DNA of 43,772 nucleotides, from NCBI RefSeq assembly GCF_016093545.1, contig NZ_JADKYX010000031.1, positions 1-43,772 of the forward strand, written 5' to 3'. A program made the position numbers and the translations under genes. This stretch comes from Massilia rhizosphaerae. Lineage in GTDB: Bacteria > Pseudomonadota > Gammaproteobacteria > Burkholderiales > Burkholderiaceae_D. Positions 32,191-41,514 of this stretch are shown piece after piece. Below the pieces are notes generated by a model, which saw only the letters and a list, made by a program, of their open reading frames with translations, did no database searches and was not told the origin of the DNA. The first letter of the stretch is position 1; each line of letters starts with the position of its first letter.

Positions 32191-33096
32191 ATGCGCATCA
32201 ATTACGATCTGCACGATCTACGGGCCTTCGTCGCCGTCGCCGAACGGGCCAGCTTCCGCCAGGCGGCGGCCGACCTGTTCCTGTCCCAATCGGCGCTGAG
32301 CCGCCGCATCGACAAGCTGGAGGAGGGGCTGGGCGTCAAGCTGTTCGAGCGCACCACCCGCCGCGTGCAGTTGACGAACGTGGGGCAGGCTTTCCTCGTG
32401 AACGTGCGCACGGCACTGGACGGCCTGGAAGACGCCGTGCTGGGCGTCGCGGATCTCGCCGCGCTGCGCACGGGCACGGTGACGCTGGCGTGCGTGCCGT
32501 CCGCCGTCTGGCATTTCCTGCCCGCCGTGCTGACGCGTTTCAGCGAGCGCTTTCCGCGCATCCGCGTGCGCGTGCATGACGAGAGCGCGCAGGACGTGCT
32601 GAACCTCGTGCTGGCCGGCGAAGCGGATTTCGGCATCAACTTCACCGGCGCGGAAAATCCGGAGATCGTGTTCGAACCGGTCTACATCGAGGACTACGTG
32701 CTGGCGATGCGGCACGACCATCCGCTGGCCGGGCGGACGTCGCTGACCTGGAAGGAAACCGTCGGCGAACGCTATATCTCGGTCGCCAAGTCGAGCGGCA
32801 ACCGCACCGTCATCGACGCCGCGCTGGCCGGCGTCGAGAAGCATCCCGTCATCCTGTGCGAGGTCAACCACGTGTCCGGCGTCCTGGCGCTCGTGGAGGC
32901 GGGCATGGGCGTGGCGGCCGTGCCCGGCCTGTCCGTGCCGCCGGGGCGGCCGGGCACGATCGTCGGCGTGCCGCTCGTGAATCCGGCGATCCACCGCACC
33001 CTGGGCCTGATCAGCAAGCGCGATCACAGCATGGCGCCGGCGGCGCGCATGCTGTTCGACATGCTGACGGAGGCATTGGTGCGGCACGACGGCTGA
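32191..33096 (+). CDS. LysR-family transcriptional regulator
   Basis: 301-aa regulator, standard LysR length. N-terminal winged helix: DLHDLRAFVAVAERASFRQA, ADLFLSQSALSRRIDKLEEG, LGVKLFERTTRRVQLT. The C-terminal effector domain follows the type II periplasmic fold, with GTVTLACVPSAVWHFLP and FGINFTGAENPEIVFEPVY. It is divergent from the porin / SBP / MFS operon, with an AATTTG-N7-CAAATT dyad between, so it most likely controls that operon in response to the transported organic acid. The start ATG 32191 overlaps no other gene. Confidence 0.94.
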   Translation: MRINYDLHDLRAFVAVAERASFRQAAADLFLSQSALSRRIDKLEEGLGVKLFERTTRRVQLTNVGQAFLVNVRTALDGLEDAVLGVADLAALRTGTVTLACVPSAVWHFLPAVLTRFSERFPRIRVRVHDESAQDVLNLVLAGEADFGINFTGAENPEIVFEPVYIEDYVLAMRHDHPLAGRTSLTWKETVGERYISVAKSSGNRTVIDAALAGVEKHPVILCEVNHVSGVLALVEAGMGVAAVPGLSVPPGRPGTIVGVPLVNPAIHRTLGLISKRDHSMAPAARMLFDMLTEALVRHDG

Positions 33097-33167
33097 CCGC
33101 CGCTGTTGTTTTGCTGCAATTCCGCTCGCCCGGGCCGCGCCTTCGTAGGACAATCGAATATTTGTGT

Positions 33168-33197
33168 TTGACACCGATTTTTTCCCGGTGCTATAGT
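33168..33197 (+). promoter_or_regulatory. Sigma70 promoter of the GtsABCD-like operon
   Basis: TTGACA (33168-33173), an 18-bp spacer and TATAGT (33192-33197) form one of the strongest promoters in the window. A LacI-type dyad follows at 33211-33224, where a bound repressor would block the early transcribed region. The first gene starts at 33288. Confidence 0.8.
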
Positions 33198-33210
33198 CGG
33201 GCGAGGGCCA

Positions 33211-33224
33211 TGGGAACGTTTCCA
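33211..33224. promoter_or_regulatory. LacI-type operator 1 of the glucose-type ABC/GH1 locus
   Basis: TGGGAACGTTTCCA is a 14-bp dyad with a central CG and one mismatched pair, just downstream of the -10 box. It resembles the perfect dyad TGGAAAGCTTTCCA before the GH1 gene (38560-38573). The LacI-family regulator encoded at 37473 is the likely ligand. Confidence 0.7.
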
Positions 33225-33287
33225 GGGGAGCGCCATGACCGAACAGAACAGGCGCGGGCCACGGCCGCACGCCATAACGGAGACAGC

Positions 33288-34526
33288 ATGTACGGAACCC
33301 GCAGGCGGCTCGGTGCGGCCGCGCTGTGCGCCTCATTGTGCGCGAGCGCGGCGGCGCAAGGCGGGCCCAGGGCCGAAGTGATCCACTGGTGGACGTCCGG
33401 CGGCGAATCGGCCGCCGTGAAGCAGGTCGAACAGGCCTACCGCGCGGCCGGCGGCACGTGGGTCGATACCGCGATCGCGGGCGGCGACCAGGCGCGCGCC
33501 GTCACCATCAACCGCATCATCGGCGGCAATCCGCCCACCGCGGCGCAGTTCAACACCTCCAAGCAGTTCCTCGACATCATCGAGGAAGACATGCTCAATC
33601 CCGTCGACGACATCGCCCGGCGCGATCATTGGGACCAGGTGCTGCCGGCCCCCATCATCGACGTCATCAAGGTGCGCGGCCACTGGTACGCGATTCCGAT
33701 GAACATCCACATGCAGACGTGGATCTGGTACTCGACATCGGCGTTCGCCAAGGCGGGCATCAAGCGCGAGCCGGCCAGCATGGACGAGCTGTTCGCGGAC
33801 CTCGACAAGTTGAAGGCGGCGGGCCTGATCCCGCTCGCGCACGGCGGTCAAGCGTGGCAGGAGATCCTGCTGTTTTCGATGGTGCTGTCGAATATGGGCG
33901 GGCGCGACCTGTACCTGAAAGTGATCCGCGACCGCGACCCGGCCGCGATCCGCTCCGACGCCTTCCGCCGGGTGCTGGTCGCGTTCAAGCGCCTGCAGGG
34001 CTACGTGGATCCGGCGTCCCCGGGCCGCAACTGGAACGACGCGACGGCACTCGTCATCAGCGGCAAGGCGGGCATGCAGATCATGGGCGACTGGGCCAAG
34101 GGCGAATTCCTCGCGGCCGGCCAGGTGCCGGGCCGCCAGTTCGGCTGCCTGCCGGGCCTGGGCAAGGACAGTCCGTACCTGATCCAGGGCGACGTGTTCG
34201 TGTTCCCGAAAACGACGGACGCCGCCACCTTGCGCGCGCAAAAGCTGCTGGCCGACGTCGTCGAAAAGCCCGCCGTGCAGCTCGCGTTCAACCGGCTGAA
34301 AGGATCGATCCCCGTGCGGCGGGACGCGGACGACAGCCAGTTCGACGCCTGTGCGCGCAAGGGGATGGCGATCCTGCGCGACCCGCGCCGCCCCGTCGGC
34401 GTGGCCGAGGTGTACCTGCGGCCGGACCAGAACGGCGCGCTGCAGGACGTGATCACCGCCTTCTGGAACACGGACATGCCCGTCGCACGGGCGCAGAACA
34501 GCATCGCGTCGGCGCTGCGCTACTGA
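33288..34526 (+). CDS. GtsA-like periplasmic sugar-binding protein of an ABC transporter
   Basis: 412-aa exported protein from ATG 33288 (GGAGACAGC site). Signal peptide MYGTRRRLGAAALCASLCAS ends near AAAQGG. The mature protein opens with EVIHWWTSGGESAAVKQVEQ and contains WYAIPMNIHMQTWIWYST, LAHGGQAWQEILLFSMVLS and SGKAGMQIMGDWAKGEF, which align well with Pseudomonas glucose-binding GtsA (VEVVHWWTSGGE..., PVNIHRVNWLWIN). It heads a four-gene ABC transporter operon with tight spacing. The GH1 beta-glucosidase and LacI gene at the end of the locus point to glucose or small glucosides as substrate. Confidence 0.92.
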   Translation: MYGTRRRLGAAALCASLCASAAAQGGPRAEVIHWWTSGGESAAVKQVEQAYRAAGGTWVDTAIAGGDQARAVTINRIIGGNPPTAAQFNTSKQFLDIIEEDMLNPVDDIARRDHWDQVLPAPIIDVIKVRGHWYAIPMNIHMQTWIWYSTSAFAKAGIKREPASMDELFADLDKLKAAGLIPLAHGGQAWQEILLFSMVLSNMGGRDLYLKVIRDRDPAAIRSDAFRRVLVAFKRLQGYVDPASPGRNWNDATALVISGKAGMQIMGDWAKGEFLAAGQVPGRQFGCLPGLGKDSPYLIQGDVFVFPKTTDAATLRAQKLLADVVEKPAVQLAFNRLKGSIPVRRDADDSQFDACARKGMAILRDPRRPVGVAEVYLRPDQNGALQDVITAFWNTDMPVARAQNSIASALRY

Positions 34527-34527
34527 C

Positions 34528-35415
34528 ATGGCGACACCGACCCGCACCCGCACCCTCGCCCGCGCCACCCCGTACGCCGCGCTGCTGCCGATGGCGATCG
34601 TGGCCGCCTTCGGCTACCTCGGCGCCGGCGTGTGGACGTTCTATATCTCGCTGACCGGATCGCGCACGTTCCCGACCGGGCCCTACATCGGCCTCGCGCA
34701 ATACCACCGCCTGTTCGACAACGAGCGCTGGATGCTGTCGCTGCACAATCTGGCCGCGTACGGCGCGCTGTTCGTGCTGGCGAGCCTCGTCATCGGCTTC
34801 CTGCTGGCCGTGTTCATCGACCGGAACGTGACGGGCGAGGGCGTGTTCCGCACGATCTTCCTGTACCCGTACGCGCTGTCGTTCGTCGCGACAGGCCTCG
34901 TGTGGCAATGGCTGCTCACGCCCGGCGACGGCCTCGATGGCGCGCTGCGCGCGCTCGGCGTCGAACACGTCCGCATCGACTGGATCGTGTCGCAGGACCA
35001 TGCGATCTACACCGTCGTCATCGCCACCGTGTGGCAGGCGTCCGGGCTCGTGATGGCGCTGATGCTGGCGGGCCTGCGCGGCATCGATCCCGAGATATGG
35101 AAGGCCGCGCGGCTGGACGGCATCCCCGTGTGGCGCGTGTACGCCCAGATCGTCCTGCCGATGCTGTGGCCCACCGTCGCCACCGTCCTGCTGCTGCTTG
35201 CGACGGCCGTCGCGAAGCTGTACGATGCCGTCGTCGCGATGACGCAGGGCGGCCCCGGCATCGCCAGCGAAGTGCCGGCCAAGTTCATCATGGACCACCT
35301 GTTCCTGCGCTCGAACGTGGGCCTCGCGTCCGCCGGCGCGATCGTGATGCTCGTCCCGGTGCTGGCGCTGCTGGCACCGTATGCCTATGCCCGCAGCCGC
35401 AAGGAGGCCGCATGA
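34528..35415 (+). CDS. GtsB-like sugar ABC transporter permease
   Basis: 295-aa membrane protein with six predicted helices, starting one base after the binding-protein stop. The ABC permease EAA loop is present near residue 187 (EIWKAARLDGIPVWRVYAQI). YIGLAQYHRLFDNERWMLSL and FRTIFLYPYALSFVATGLVWQWLL resemble Pseudomonas GtsB (MalF/UgpA-type family). With the next gene it would form the heterodimeric membrane channel. It overlaps the following gene by 4 bp (ATGA). Confidence 0.93.
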   Translation: MATPTRTRTLARATPYAALLPMAIVAAFGYLGAGVWTFYISLTGSRTFPTGPYIGLAQYHRLFDNERWMLSLHNLAAYGALFVLASLVIGFLLAVFIDRNVTGEGVFRTIFLYPYALSFVATGLVWQWLLTPGDGLDGALRALGVEHVRIDWIVSQDHAIYTVVIATVWQASGLVMALMLAGLRGIDPEIWKAARLDGIPVWRVYAQIVLPMLWPTVATVLLLLATAVAKLYDAVVAMTQGGPGIASEVPAKFIMDHLFLRSNVGLASAGAIVMLVPVLALLAPYAYARSRKEAA

Positions 35416-36344
35416 ATCCACGGACCATCGTGCCGCCGCTGCCGGCCGCCACGCCCGCCGCCGCACGCCGGGCCGGCGCCCGCCGCACGCGCCGGCGTTT
35501 GACGCCCGCGCGCATCGGCCTGTACGCGTTCCTGCTCGCGGCCGCGCTGTTCTTCCTGCTGCCGCTGTACGTGATGATCGTGACGTCGCTGAAGACGATG
35601 GACGAGATCCGCCAGGGCGGCATCTTCGCGCTGCCGCACGCGGCGACGCTCGAACCGTGGCGCCTCGCGTGGGGCGGCGTGTGCACGGGCGCCGCCTGCG
35701 ACGGCGTGCGCACCGGCTTCTGGAATTCCGTCGCGATCACCGTGCCGTCGACCGTCCTGCCCATCCTGCTGGGCGCCGTGAACGGCTATGCCCTGTCGTT
35801 CTGGCGCCCGCGCGGCGCGAACCTCCTGTTCGGCATCCTGATGGCCGGCGCGTTCGTCCCGGTGCAGGTGATGATCTATCCGCTGGTGCGCGTGCTGGCG
35901 CTGGCCGGCATCTTCGGTTCGCTCCCCGCGATCGTGCTCGTGCACCTGGTCTTCGGCATGCCGGTGATGACGCTGCTGTTCCGGAATTACTATTGCGGCG
36001 TGCCGCACGAATTGTTCCAGGCCGCGCGCATCGACGGCGGCGGCTTCTGGCGCATCTTCGCGCAGGTGATGCTGCCGATGTCGCTGCCCGTCGTCGTCGT
36101 CGCCGCGATCATGCAGGTGACGGGCGTGTGGAACGACTACATCCTCGGCCTCGTGTTCGCGGGACGCGACCACATGCCGATGATGGTCCAGCTGAACAAC
36201 GTGATCAACACGACGACCGGCACCCGGCAGTACAACGTGAACATGGCGGCCACGATCCTGACGGCCCTGGTGCCGCTCGCGCTGTACTTCTTCTCGGGCC
36301 GCTGGTTCGTGCGCGGCATCGCCGCCGGCGCCGTGAAAGGATAG
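35412..36344 (+). CDS. GtsC-like sugar ABC transporter permease
   Basis: 310-aa second permease. Its ATG overlaps the previous stop (ATGA). After a basic N-terminus come about six helices; CDGVRTGFWNSVAITVPSTV and FVPVQVMIYPLVRVLALAG follow the Pseudomonas GtsC pattern (MalG/UgpE-type family), and the EAA loop HELFQAARIDGGGFWRIFAQ is near residue 200. It pairs with the upstream permease and the ATPase encoded two bases downstream. Confidence 0.93.
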   Translation: MNPRTIVPPLPAATPAAARRAGARRTRRRLTPARIGLYAFLLAAALFFLLPLYVMIVTSLKTMDEIRQGGIFALPHAATLEPWRLAWGGVCTGAACDGVRTGFWNSVAITVPSTVLPILLGAVNGYALSFWRPRGANLLFGILMAGAFVPVQVMIYPLVRVLALAGIFGSLPAIVLVHLVFGMPVMTLLFRNYYCGVPHELFQAARIDGGGFWRIFAQVMLPMSLPVVVVAAIMQVTGVWNDYILGLVFAGRDHMPMMVQLNNVINTTTGTRQYNVNMAATILTALVPLALYFFSGRWFVRGIAAGAVKG

Positions 36345-36346
36345 GA

Positions 36347-37399
<1,053 letters not shown>

Positions 37400-37472
37400 A
37401 CGCGCAAATACAGTATCCTTACGCCGCGCCGCCCCGGCGGCCCCATGAAACGACAGGATCGAGGAAGAGTTT

Positions 37473-38501
37473 GTGGCGACTATCAAGGACGTAGCGAAGC
37501 TGGCCGGCGTCGGCCTGGGCACCGCGTCGCGCGTGGTGAGCGGGAAGGGCTCCGTGTCCCCGGCGACGCTGGCGCGCGTGAAGAAGGCGATCGACGAGCT
37601 GGGATTCCGGCCGTCGCACGCGGCGCGCGCGCTGCTGTCCGGGACGAGCCGCATGGTCGGCGTGTACATCCCCGTGCTGAGCGGAACGTTCTACACGCCG
37701 ATCCTGCAGATCATCGACACGGAATTGCGCGCGGCCGGCGTGCACATGGTGCTGGCGTTCGGCGTCGGCCTGGGCGACGAGCGGCGCCAGGCCATCGAGG
37801 GCGTCGACTTCCTCGTCGAGCGGGGTTGCGACGGCCTCGTCGTGATGACGAGCGCCCTGCAGGAAGAAGACGTGGCGGCGCTGGGCGCCAAGGCCGGCCA
37901 GCTCGTCGCGCTGAACCACTGCTTCGCATCGATGCCGGACCAGGGCTTCACCGTCGACCACACCTTGGGCGGGCGCCTCGCGGCGCGCGCGCTGCTTGAC
38001 CACAAGCACCGCAAGATCGCCGTCGTCGAAGGACCGCGCCAGCTGGAGGACAACCGCGCCCGCATCAACGGTTTCATGAGCGAGCTGCGCGAGAACGGCA
38101 TCGACCCCGCGAAAGTGTGGCGGCTGGAGAGCGATTTTTCGCCGGCCGGCGGGTGGGGCGCCGCCAAGCAGTTGCTCGATTCCGGCTACGCGTGCACGGC
38201 GCTGTTCTGCGCCAACGACGAGATGGCGGTCGGCGCGCTGTCCTATTTCCAGGAGGCGGGCATCCGCGTCCCGCACGACCTTTCCGTCATCGGCTACGAC
38301 GACACGCCCAGCGCCGAATTCTCCGCCCCGCGCCTGTCGTCCGTGCATATGCCGTGGCGCGAGATGACGCAGAACGGCGTCAACGCCTTGCTCAACCTGT
38401 GCTACGACCTGCGCCGGCCCGTCACGCGCGAGTTCCCGGTCAGCGTCACCCTGCGCGCGTCGCTGGCGAAGGCGCCCGCCGGGAGGCGCAAGGCCGTTTG
38501 A
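37473..38501 (+). CDS. LacI-family transcriptional regulator of the sugar ABC/GH1 locus
   Basis: 342-aa regulator with GTG start 37473 preceded by GAGGAAG. The helix-turn-helix is classic: TIKDVAKLAGVGLGTASRVV, then a hinge helix FRPSHAARALLSG. The effector domain includes MVGVYIPVLSGTFYTPILQI, GCDGLVVMTS, FCANDEMAVGALSYF and IRVPHDLSVIGYDDTP, all standard for sugar-responsive LacI proteins. It lies 73 bp after the ABC ATPase and ends 20 bp before an intrinsic terminator. Two similar palindromes, at 33211 and 38560, are its probable operators. It likely represses the transporter and GH1 gene until glucoside or glucose appears. Confidence 0.94.
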   Translation: MATIKDVAKLAGVGLGTASRVVSGKGSVSPATLARVKKAIDELGFRPSHAARALLSGTSRMVGVYIPVLSGTFYTPILQIIDTELRAAGVHMVLAFGVGLGDERRQAIEGVDFLVERGCDGLVVMTSALQEEDVAALGAKAGQLVALNHCFASMPDQGFTVDHTLGGRLAARALLDHKHRKIAVVEGPRQLEDNRARINGFMSELRENGIDPAKVWRLESDFSPAGGWGAAKQLLDSGYACTALFCANDEMAVGALSYFQEAGIRVPHDLSVIGYDDTPSAEFSAPRLSSVHMPWREMTQNGVNALLNLCYDLRRPVTREFPVSVTLRASLAKAPAGRRKAV

Positions 38502-38520
38502 CACCGGCACCACGACTGCC

Positions 38521-38549
38521 GGCGCGCAGCCGCTTGCGCGCCTTTTTTT
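38521..38549 (+). terminator. Rho-independent terminator after the LacI gene
   Basis: GGCGCGCA (38521-38528) pairs perfectly with TGCGCGCC (38535-38542) around a 6-nt loop, followed by seven T residues (38543-38549). It is 20 bases past the LacI stop and 50 bases before the GH1 start, so it separates the two transcription units. Confidence 0.88.
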
Positions 38550-38559
38550 GCGACGGGGC

Positions 38560-38573
38560 TGGAAAGCTTTCCA
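38560..38573. promoter_or_regulatory. LacI-type operator 2, upstream of the GH1 gene
   Basis: TGGAAAGCTTTCCA is a perfect 14-bp palindrome with a central GC, 26 bases before the GH1 start codon. It matches the arm sequence of the operator at 33211. It lies between the terminator T-tract and the ribosome-binding site, so a repressor here would block either initiation or read-through. Confidence 0.75.
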
Positions 38574-38598
38574 AATTCACGACAACGAGAACACCACA

Positions 38599-39990
38599 AT
38601 GACTACACGCGATATGCCGGCGGCCAGCCCGGCCCCCGGCCCCGAACCGCATGCCCCCGGACGCCACGAGTTCGGCCCCGATTTCCTGTGGGGCTGCGCC
38701 ACCTCGTCGTACCAGATCGAGGGCGCGGCCGACGCCGACGGCCGCGTCGAATCGATCTGGGACCGCTTCGCCGCCACGCCGGGCACGATCCGCGACGGCT
38801 CGTCCGGGCGCGTGGCCTGCGACCATTACCATCGCTGGCCGGAAGACCTGGACATCGGCCGCGACCTGGGCCTTTCGGCCTACCGCTTCTCGATCGCATG
38901 GCCGCGCATCTTCGACGGCACCAGCCGCGCGCCGAACGAGAAGGGTCTCGATTTCTATTCCCGCCTCGTCGACGGCATGCTGGAACGGGGCCTGCAGCCG
39001 TGGGCCACGCTGTACCACTGGGACCTGCCGCAATGGCTGCAGGACCGGGGCGGCTGGGCGGATCGCGCGACGGTCGGCGCGTTCGTCGACCTGGCCGACG
39101 CGCTGACGCGCCGGCTGGGCGACCGCGTCAAGCACTGGATCACGCATAACGAACCGTGGTGCACGGCCATCCTCGGCAATTACGAAGGCTGGCACGCGCC
39201 GGGCATCAAGGACCTGCGCACGGCGCTGCAGGTGGCGCACCACGTGCTGCTGTCGCACGGCCAGGCCGTGCCGGTCATCCGTGCCAACGTGCCGGACGCG
39301 CGCGTCGGCATTTCCCTGAGCCTGCACCCGCTGCGTCCCGCGAGCGAATCGGCGCGCGACCTCGCCGCCATGGAACGGCACGACGGCCTGCGCTACCGCT
39401 GGTTCCTCGATCCGTTGTACGGCCGCGGCTACCCGGCGGCGACGCTGGCGCAGCTGGGGGACGCGGTGCCCGTCGTGCTGCCCGGCGACCTGGACGTCAT
39501 CGCGGCGCCCACGGACTTCCTCGGCGTGAATTACTACTTTCCGGAGACCGTGGCGGACGCGCCGGGCCACGGCCCGCTGGACACGCGCATCCTGCCGGCG
39601 CAAGGGGAGACGACCGCGATGGGCTGGCCGGTGGCGCCGCAGGGCCTGTCGGAACTGCTCGCGCGCATCGCCCGCGACTACCCGTGCGGATCGCTGTACG
39701 TGACGGAGAACGGCGCGTGCTACGACGACGTCGTGGCCGACGACGGCGCGGTGCGCGACGTGGCGCGGCGCCGCTACCTGATGCGCCACCTGGCGGCGCT
39801 GCGCCAGGCCGTGGCCGACGGCGTGCCGGTGCGCGGCTATTTCGCGTGGAGCCTGCTGGACAACTTCGAATGGGCGGAGGGTTATACGCGCCGCTTCGGC
39901 CTCGTGCACGTGGACTACGCCACGCAGCAGCGCCGCCTGAAGGACAGCGCGGCGTGGTATCGCGCGTTCCTGCGGGCGGATGTGGATTGA
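38599..39990 (+). CDS. GH1 beta-glucosidase
   Basis: 463-aa cytosolic enzyme (no signal peptide), start ATG 38599; the open frame begins earlier, inside the terminator. It is a full-length GH1 TIM barrel: FGPDFLWGCATSSYQIEGA at the N-terminus, acid/base Glu in HWITHNEPWC near residue 180, FLGVNYYFP, nucleophile Glu in LYVTENGACYDD near residue 370, and YFAWSLLDNFEWAEGY near residue 417. It hydrolyses beta-glucosides such as cellobiose to glucose by a retaining mechanism. It closes the GtsABCD-LacI locus and has its own palindromic operator. Confidence 0.95.
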   Translation: MTTRDMPAASPAPGPEPHAPGRHEFGPDFLWGCATSSYQIEGAADADGRVESIWDRFAATPGTIRDGSSGRVACDHYHRWPEDLDIGRDLGLSAYRFSIAWPRIFDGTSRAPNEKGLDFYSRLVDGMLERGLQPWATLYHWDLPQWLQDRGGWADRATVGAFVDLADALTRRLGDRVKHWITHNEPWCTAILGNYEGWHAPGIKDLRTALQVAHHVLLSHGQAVPVIRANVPDARVGISLSLHPLRPASESARDLAAMERHDGLRYRWFLDPLYGRGYPAATLAQLGDAVPVVLPGDLDVIAAPTDFLGVNYYFPETVADAPGHGPLDTRILPAQGETTAMGWPVAPQGLSELLARIARDYPCGSLYVTENGACYDDVVADDGAVRDVARRRYLMRHLAALRQAVADGVPVRGYFAWSLLDNFEWAEGYTRRFGLVHVDYATQQRRLKDSAAWYRAFLRADVD

Positions 39991-40101
39991 GGATCGGCTC
40001 AGGCCAAGGCCCGCAGCGAATTGCGGAGCCTTTCTCGTAGCCTTCCCGGATATTGTCCGGTCGTAAATCAACACCTATTTTCCTGCGAGCTTTCTCATTG
40101 C

Positions 40102-40353
40102 TTATTCTGCGGCTACAACCGCTTCGCCGGCAGGAAGAGAGATTGGCCAATATTCGATAACTAGTCTTGATACACAATTCAAATCAGAATGCGGAATGAG
40201 TTCGCGATTGTTTTCAACTTGTTCCAAATAGGCGGCTAGAGTTTCTCGAGCAAAATCTAAGTGCTCGGGAGTGACTCCCGAGTCAGGCGGCAACGAGTCG
40301 ATTTGTTGAAGGGCAAAGCGAAGCTTCGATGCGACGGTTTCGGTTTTAGTCAT
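40102..40353 (-). CDS. Small unknown protein, last gene of the Rhs-linked tail
   Basis: 83-aa acidic, probably helical protein: TVASKLRFALQQIDSLPPDS, then HLDFARETLAAYLEQVENNR and SRLVIEYWPISLPAGEA. No signal peptide or membrane helix. The start ATG 40353 lies 82 bp after the preceding gene on the same strand. Base composition is clearly AT-richer than the sugar loci next door and like the rest of the toxin/immunity stretch. Its position after a toxin cassette suggests an immunity-type or hitchhiking gene, but no family is recognised. Confidence 0.6.
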   Translation of the reverse strand: MTKTETVASKLRFALQQIDSLPPDSGVTPEHLDFARETLAAYLEQVENNRELIPHSDLNCVSRLVIEYWPISLPAGEAVVAAE

Positions 40354-40435
40354 GGCAGCTTATGGTTTGCTTAATCTGTTAAGATCAACTATGAACTTTT
40401 TGACTTGGCCATCTGGGGGGGCACATTTTTACACG

Positions 40436-40897
40436 TTAAACCTTTAAGCTGGGTTGATTTGAACTGCGCTGGAATGTAATATCCAAACTTAGATCACCTT
40501 GCTTGACATCGTAAAAAAATATGGCCCGTCCCCATTCGCAGGAATCTAAAAAAGCAGTACTTGGATGATTGCTGATTAAATTTTGATTTAAAGACTTCTC
40601 GCATGCTTTTAGTATTTTTGATTCAAGGACGCTAGATTCGAAAAATCCAATCAAATCAAATAAAAACGTTACGGCGCACACTCTTCCTCCTCCGACTTCT
40701 ATCACGCCATCGGCCGACTTTCCGCAAACACTGGCTTTTCTCGATAAGCGATATTGTGTTCGCCCCTCATCTGTTTGAATCGGTGGCGAACATAGTTTTG
40801 CAATAGATCCGGCGAGAACGCCGTTTTCGTCAACCGCTATGGGCGCTGAATCAAGAGAAGCAGAACCGTGTTTTAAATCAAATTTAATGATATGCAT
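40436..40897 (-). CDS. Unknown 153-aa protein, possible immunity gene
   Basis: Start ATG 40897 (AGGAATT site); the frame begins one codon earlier with GTG. No signal peptide or transmembrane helix. Visible segments are a beta-rich N-terminus (HIIKFDLKHGSASLDSAPIA), a central CGKSADGVIEVGGGRVCAVT with a mainly hydrophobic strand after it (FLFDLIGFFESS), and a C-terminal CEWGRAIFFYDVKQGDLSLD. It is AT-rich like the toxin region and follows the Imm74-like gene by 28 bp. The layout fits a stacked immunity array behind an Rhs toxin, but I recognise no family. Confidence 0.65.
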   Translation of the reverse strand: MHIIKFDLKHGSASLDSAPIAVDENGVLAGSIAKLCSPPIQTDEGRTQYRLSRKASVCGKSADGVIEVGGGRVCAVTFLFDLIGFFESSVLESKILKACEKSLNQNLISNHPSTAFLDSCEWGRAIFFYDVKQGDLSLDITFQRSSNQPSLKV

Positions 40898-40925
40898 CAC
40901 TAATTCCTATGCGTGATGCGTACTA

Positions 40926-41177
40926 CTATTCGAACTCGATAACCGAGCCGCGATCCTGAAAATATTTTCGAATTGCGCTAACGACCTCCTGTTTCTCGGC
41001 TTCATTCAAGGCAACGTTTGGTGGCACTTCCCAGTTATTCAATGAGTTCAAATAGACGACGTAACTTGGTTCGGTTGGCGCTGAGGCAATGAGCGCCTCG
41101 CCTAGAACACGTACAATCTTGTCTCCGCGCTTCAACCGTATGTCTCCCCGCGAGACGTGAACGATTTCAAAGATCAT
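40926..41177 (-). CDS. Small immunity-type protein, Imm74-like
   Basis: 83-aa cytosolic protein from ATG 41177; a GTG at 41231 would add 18 residues and overlap the upstream gene. The layout IRLKRGDKIVRVLGEALI, then SYVVYLNSLNNWEVPP and EVVSAIRKYFQDRGSVIEFE resembles, from memory, the Imm74 family of polymorphic-toxin immunity proteins (conserved GE, W and PP). It is 19 bp after the candidate TNT immunity gene. Either it protects against a different toxin tip, or it is a relic of an earlier cassette. The family call is tentative. Confidence 0.6.
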   Translation of the reverse strand: MIFEIVHVSRGDIRLKRGDKIVRVLGEALIASAPTEPSYVVYLNSLNNWEVPPNVALNEAEKQEVVSAIRKYFQDRGSVIEFE

Positions 41178-41196
41178 GCCCAATGCAGTTCGTTTT

Positions 41197-41514
41197 TTAG
41201 ATAGTCGACCAATCGATCGTCTCTTTCTCACCTGTTAATCGAAAAATAAAGTAGTTGACTGCATGAAACTCATTTGAAAATATTGCTACATCAAAATTCG
41301 TTCCGCGTTCGGTAGTACACACCAACCAATAATCGTTTGCCTTCTGAATAACTAGTTCCCCAAATCCGGCCGCGAGTTGGCTACCAAGGGCGTATTCATT
41401 CCTATTGACCCCTTTTGTATCAAGAAACTGTCGAACTTTATCGAACAATGGCTCGATTGTCACCGCATTTTGGTGAGTCTTTTCAAAGTCGAATCCTGGT
41501 AAATCAATAATCAT
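41197..41514 (-). CDS. Candidate cognate immunity protein of the TNT toxin
   Basis: 105-aa protein, ATG 41514 overlapping the toxin stop codon (ATGA) and preceded by AAGGAG inside the toxin gene. Such tight coupling directly after an Rhs toxin tip is the standard place for the cognate immunity gene. No signal peptide, as expected for protection against a cytosolic NAD+ glycohydrolase. Residues include DLPGFDFEKTHQNAVTIEPL, YALGSQLAAGFGELVIQKAN and YWLVCTTERGTNFDVAIFSN, a small alpha/beta protein. I cannot name the family with confidence. AT-rich composition matches the toxin tip rather than the Rhs core. Confidence 0.75.
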   Translation of the reverse strand: MIIDLPGFDFEKTHQNAVTIEPLFDKVRQFLDTKGVNRNEYALGSQLAAGFGELVIQKANDYWLVCTTERGTNFDVAIFSNEFHAVNYFIFRLTGEKETIDWSTI

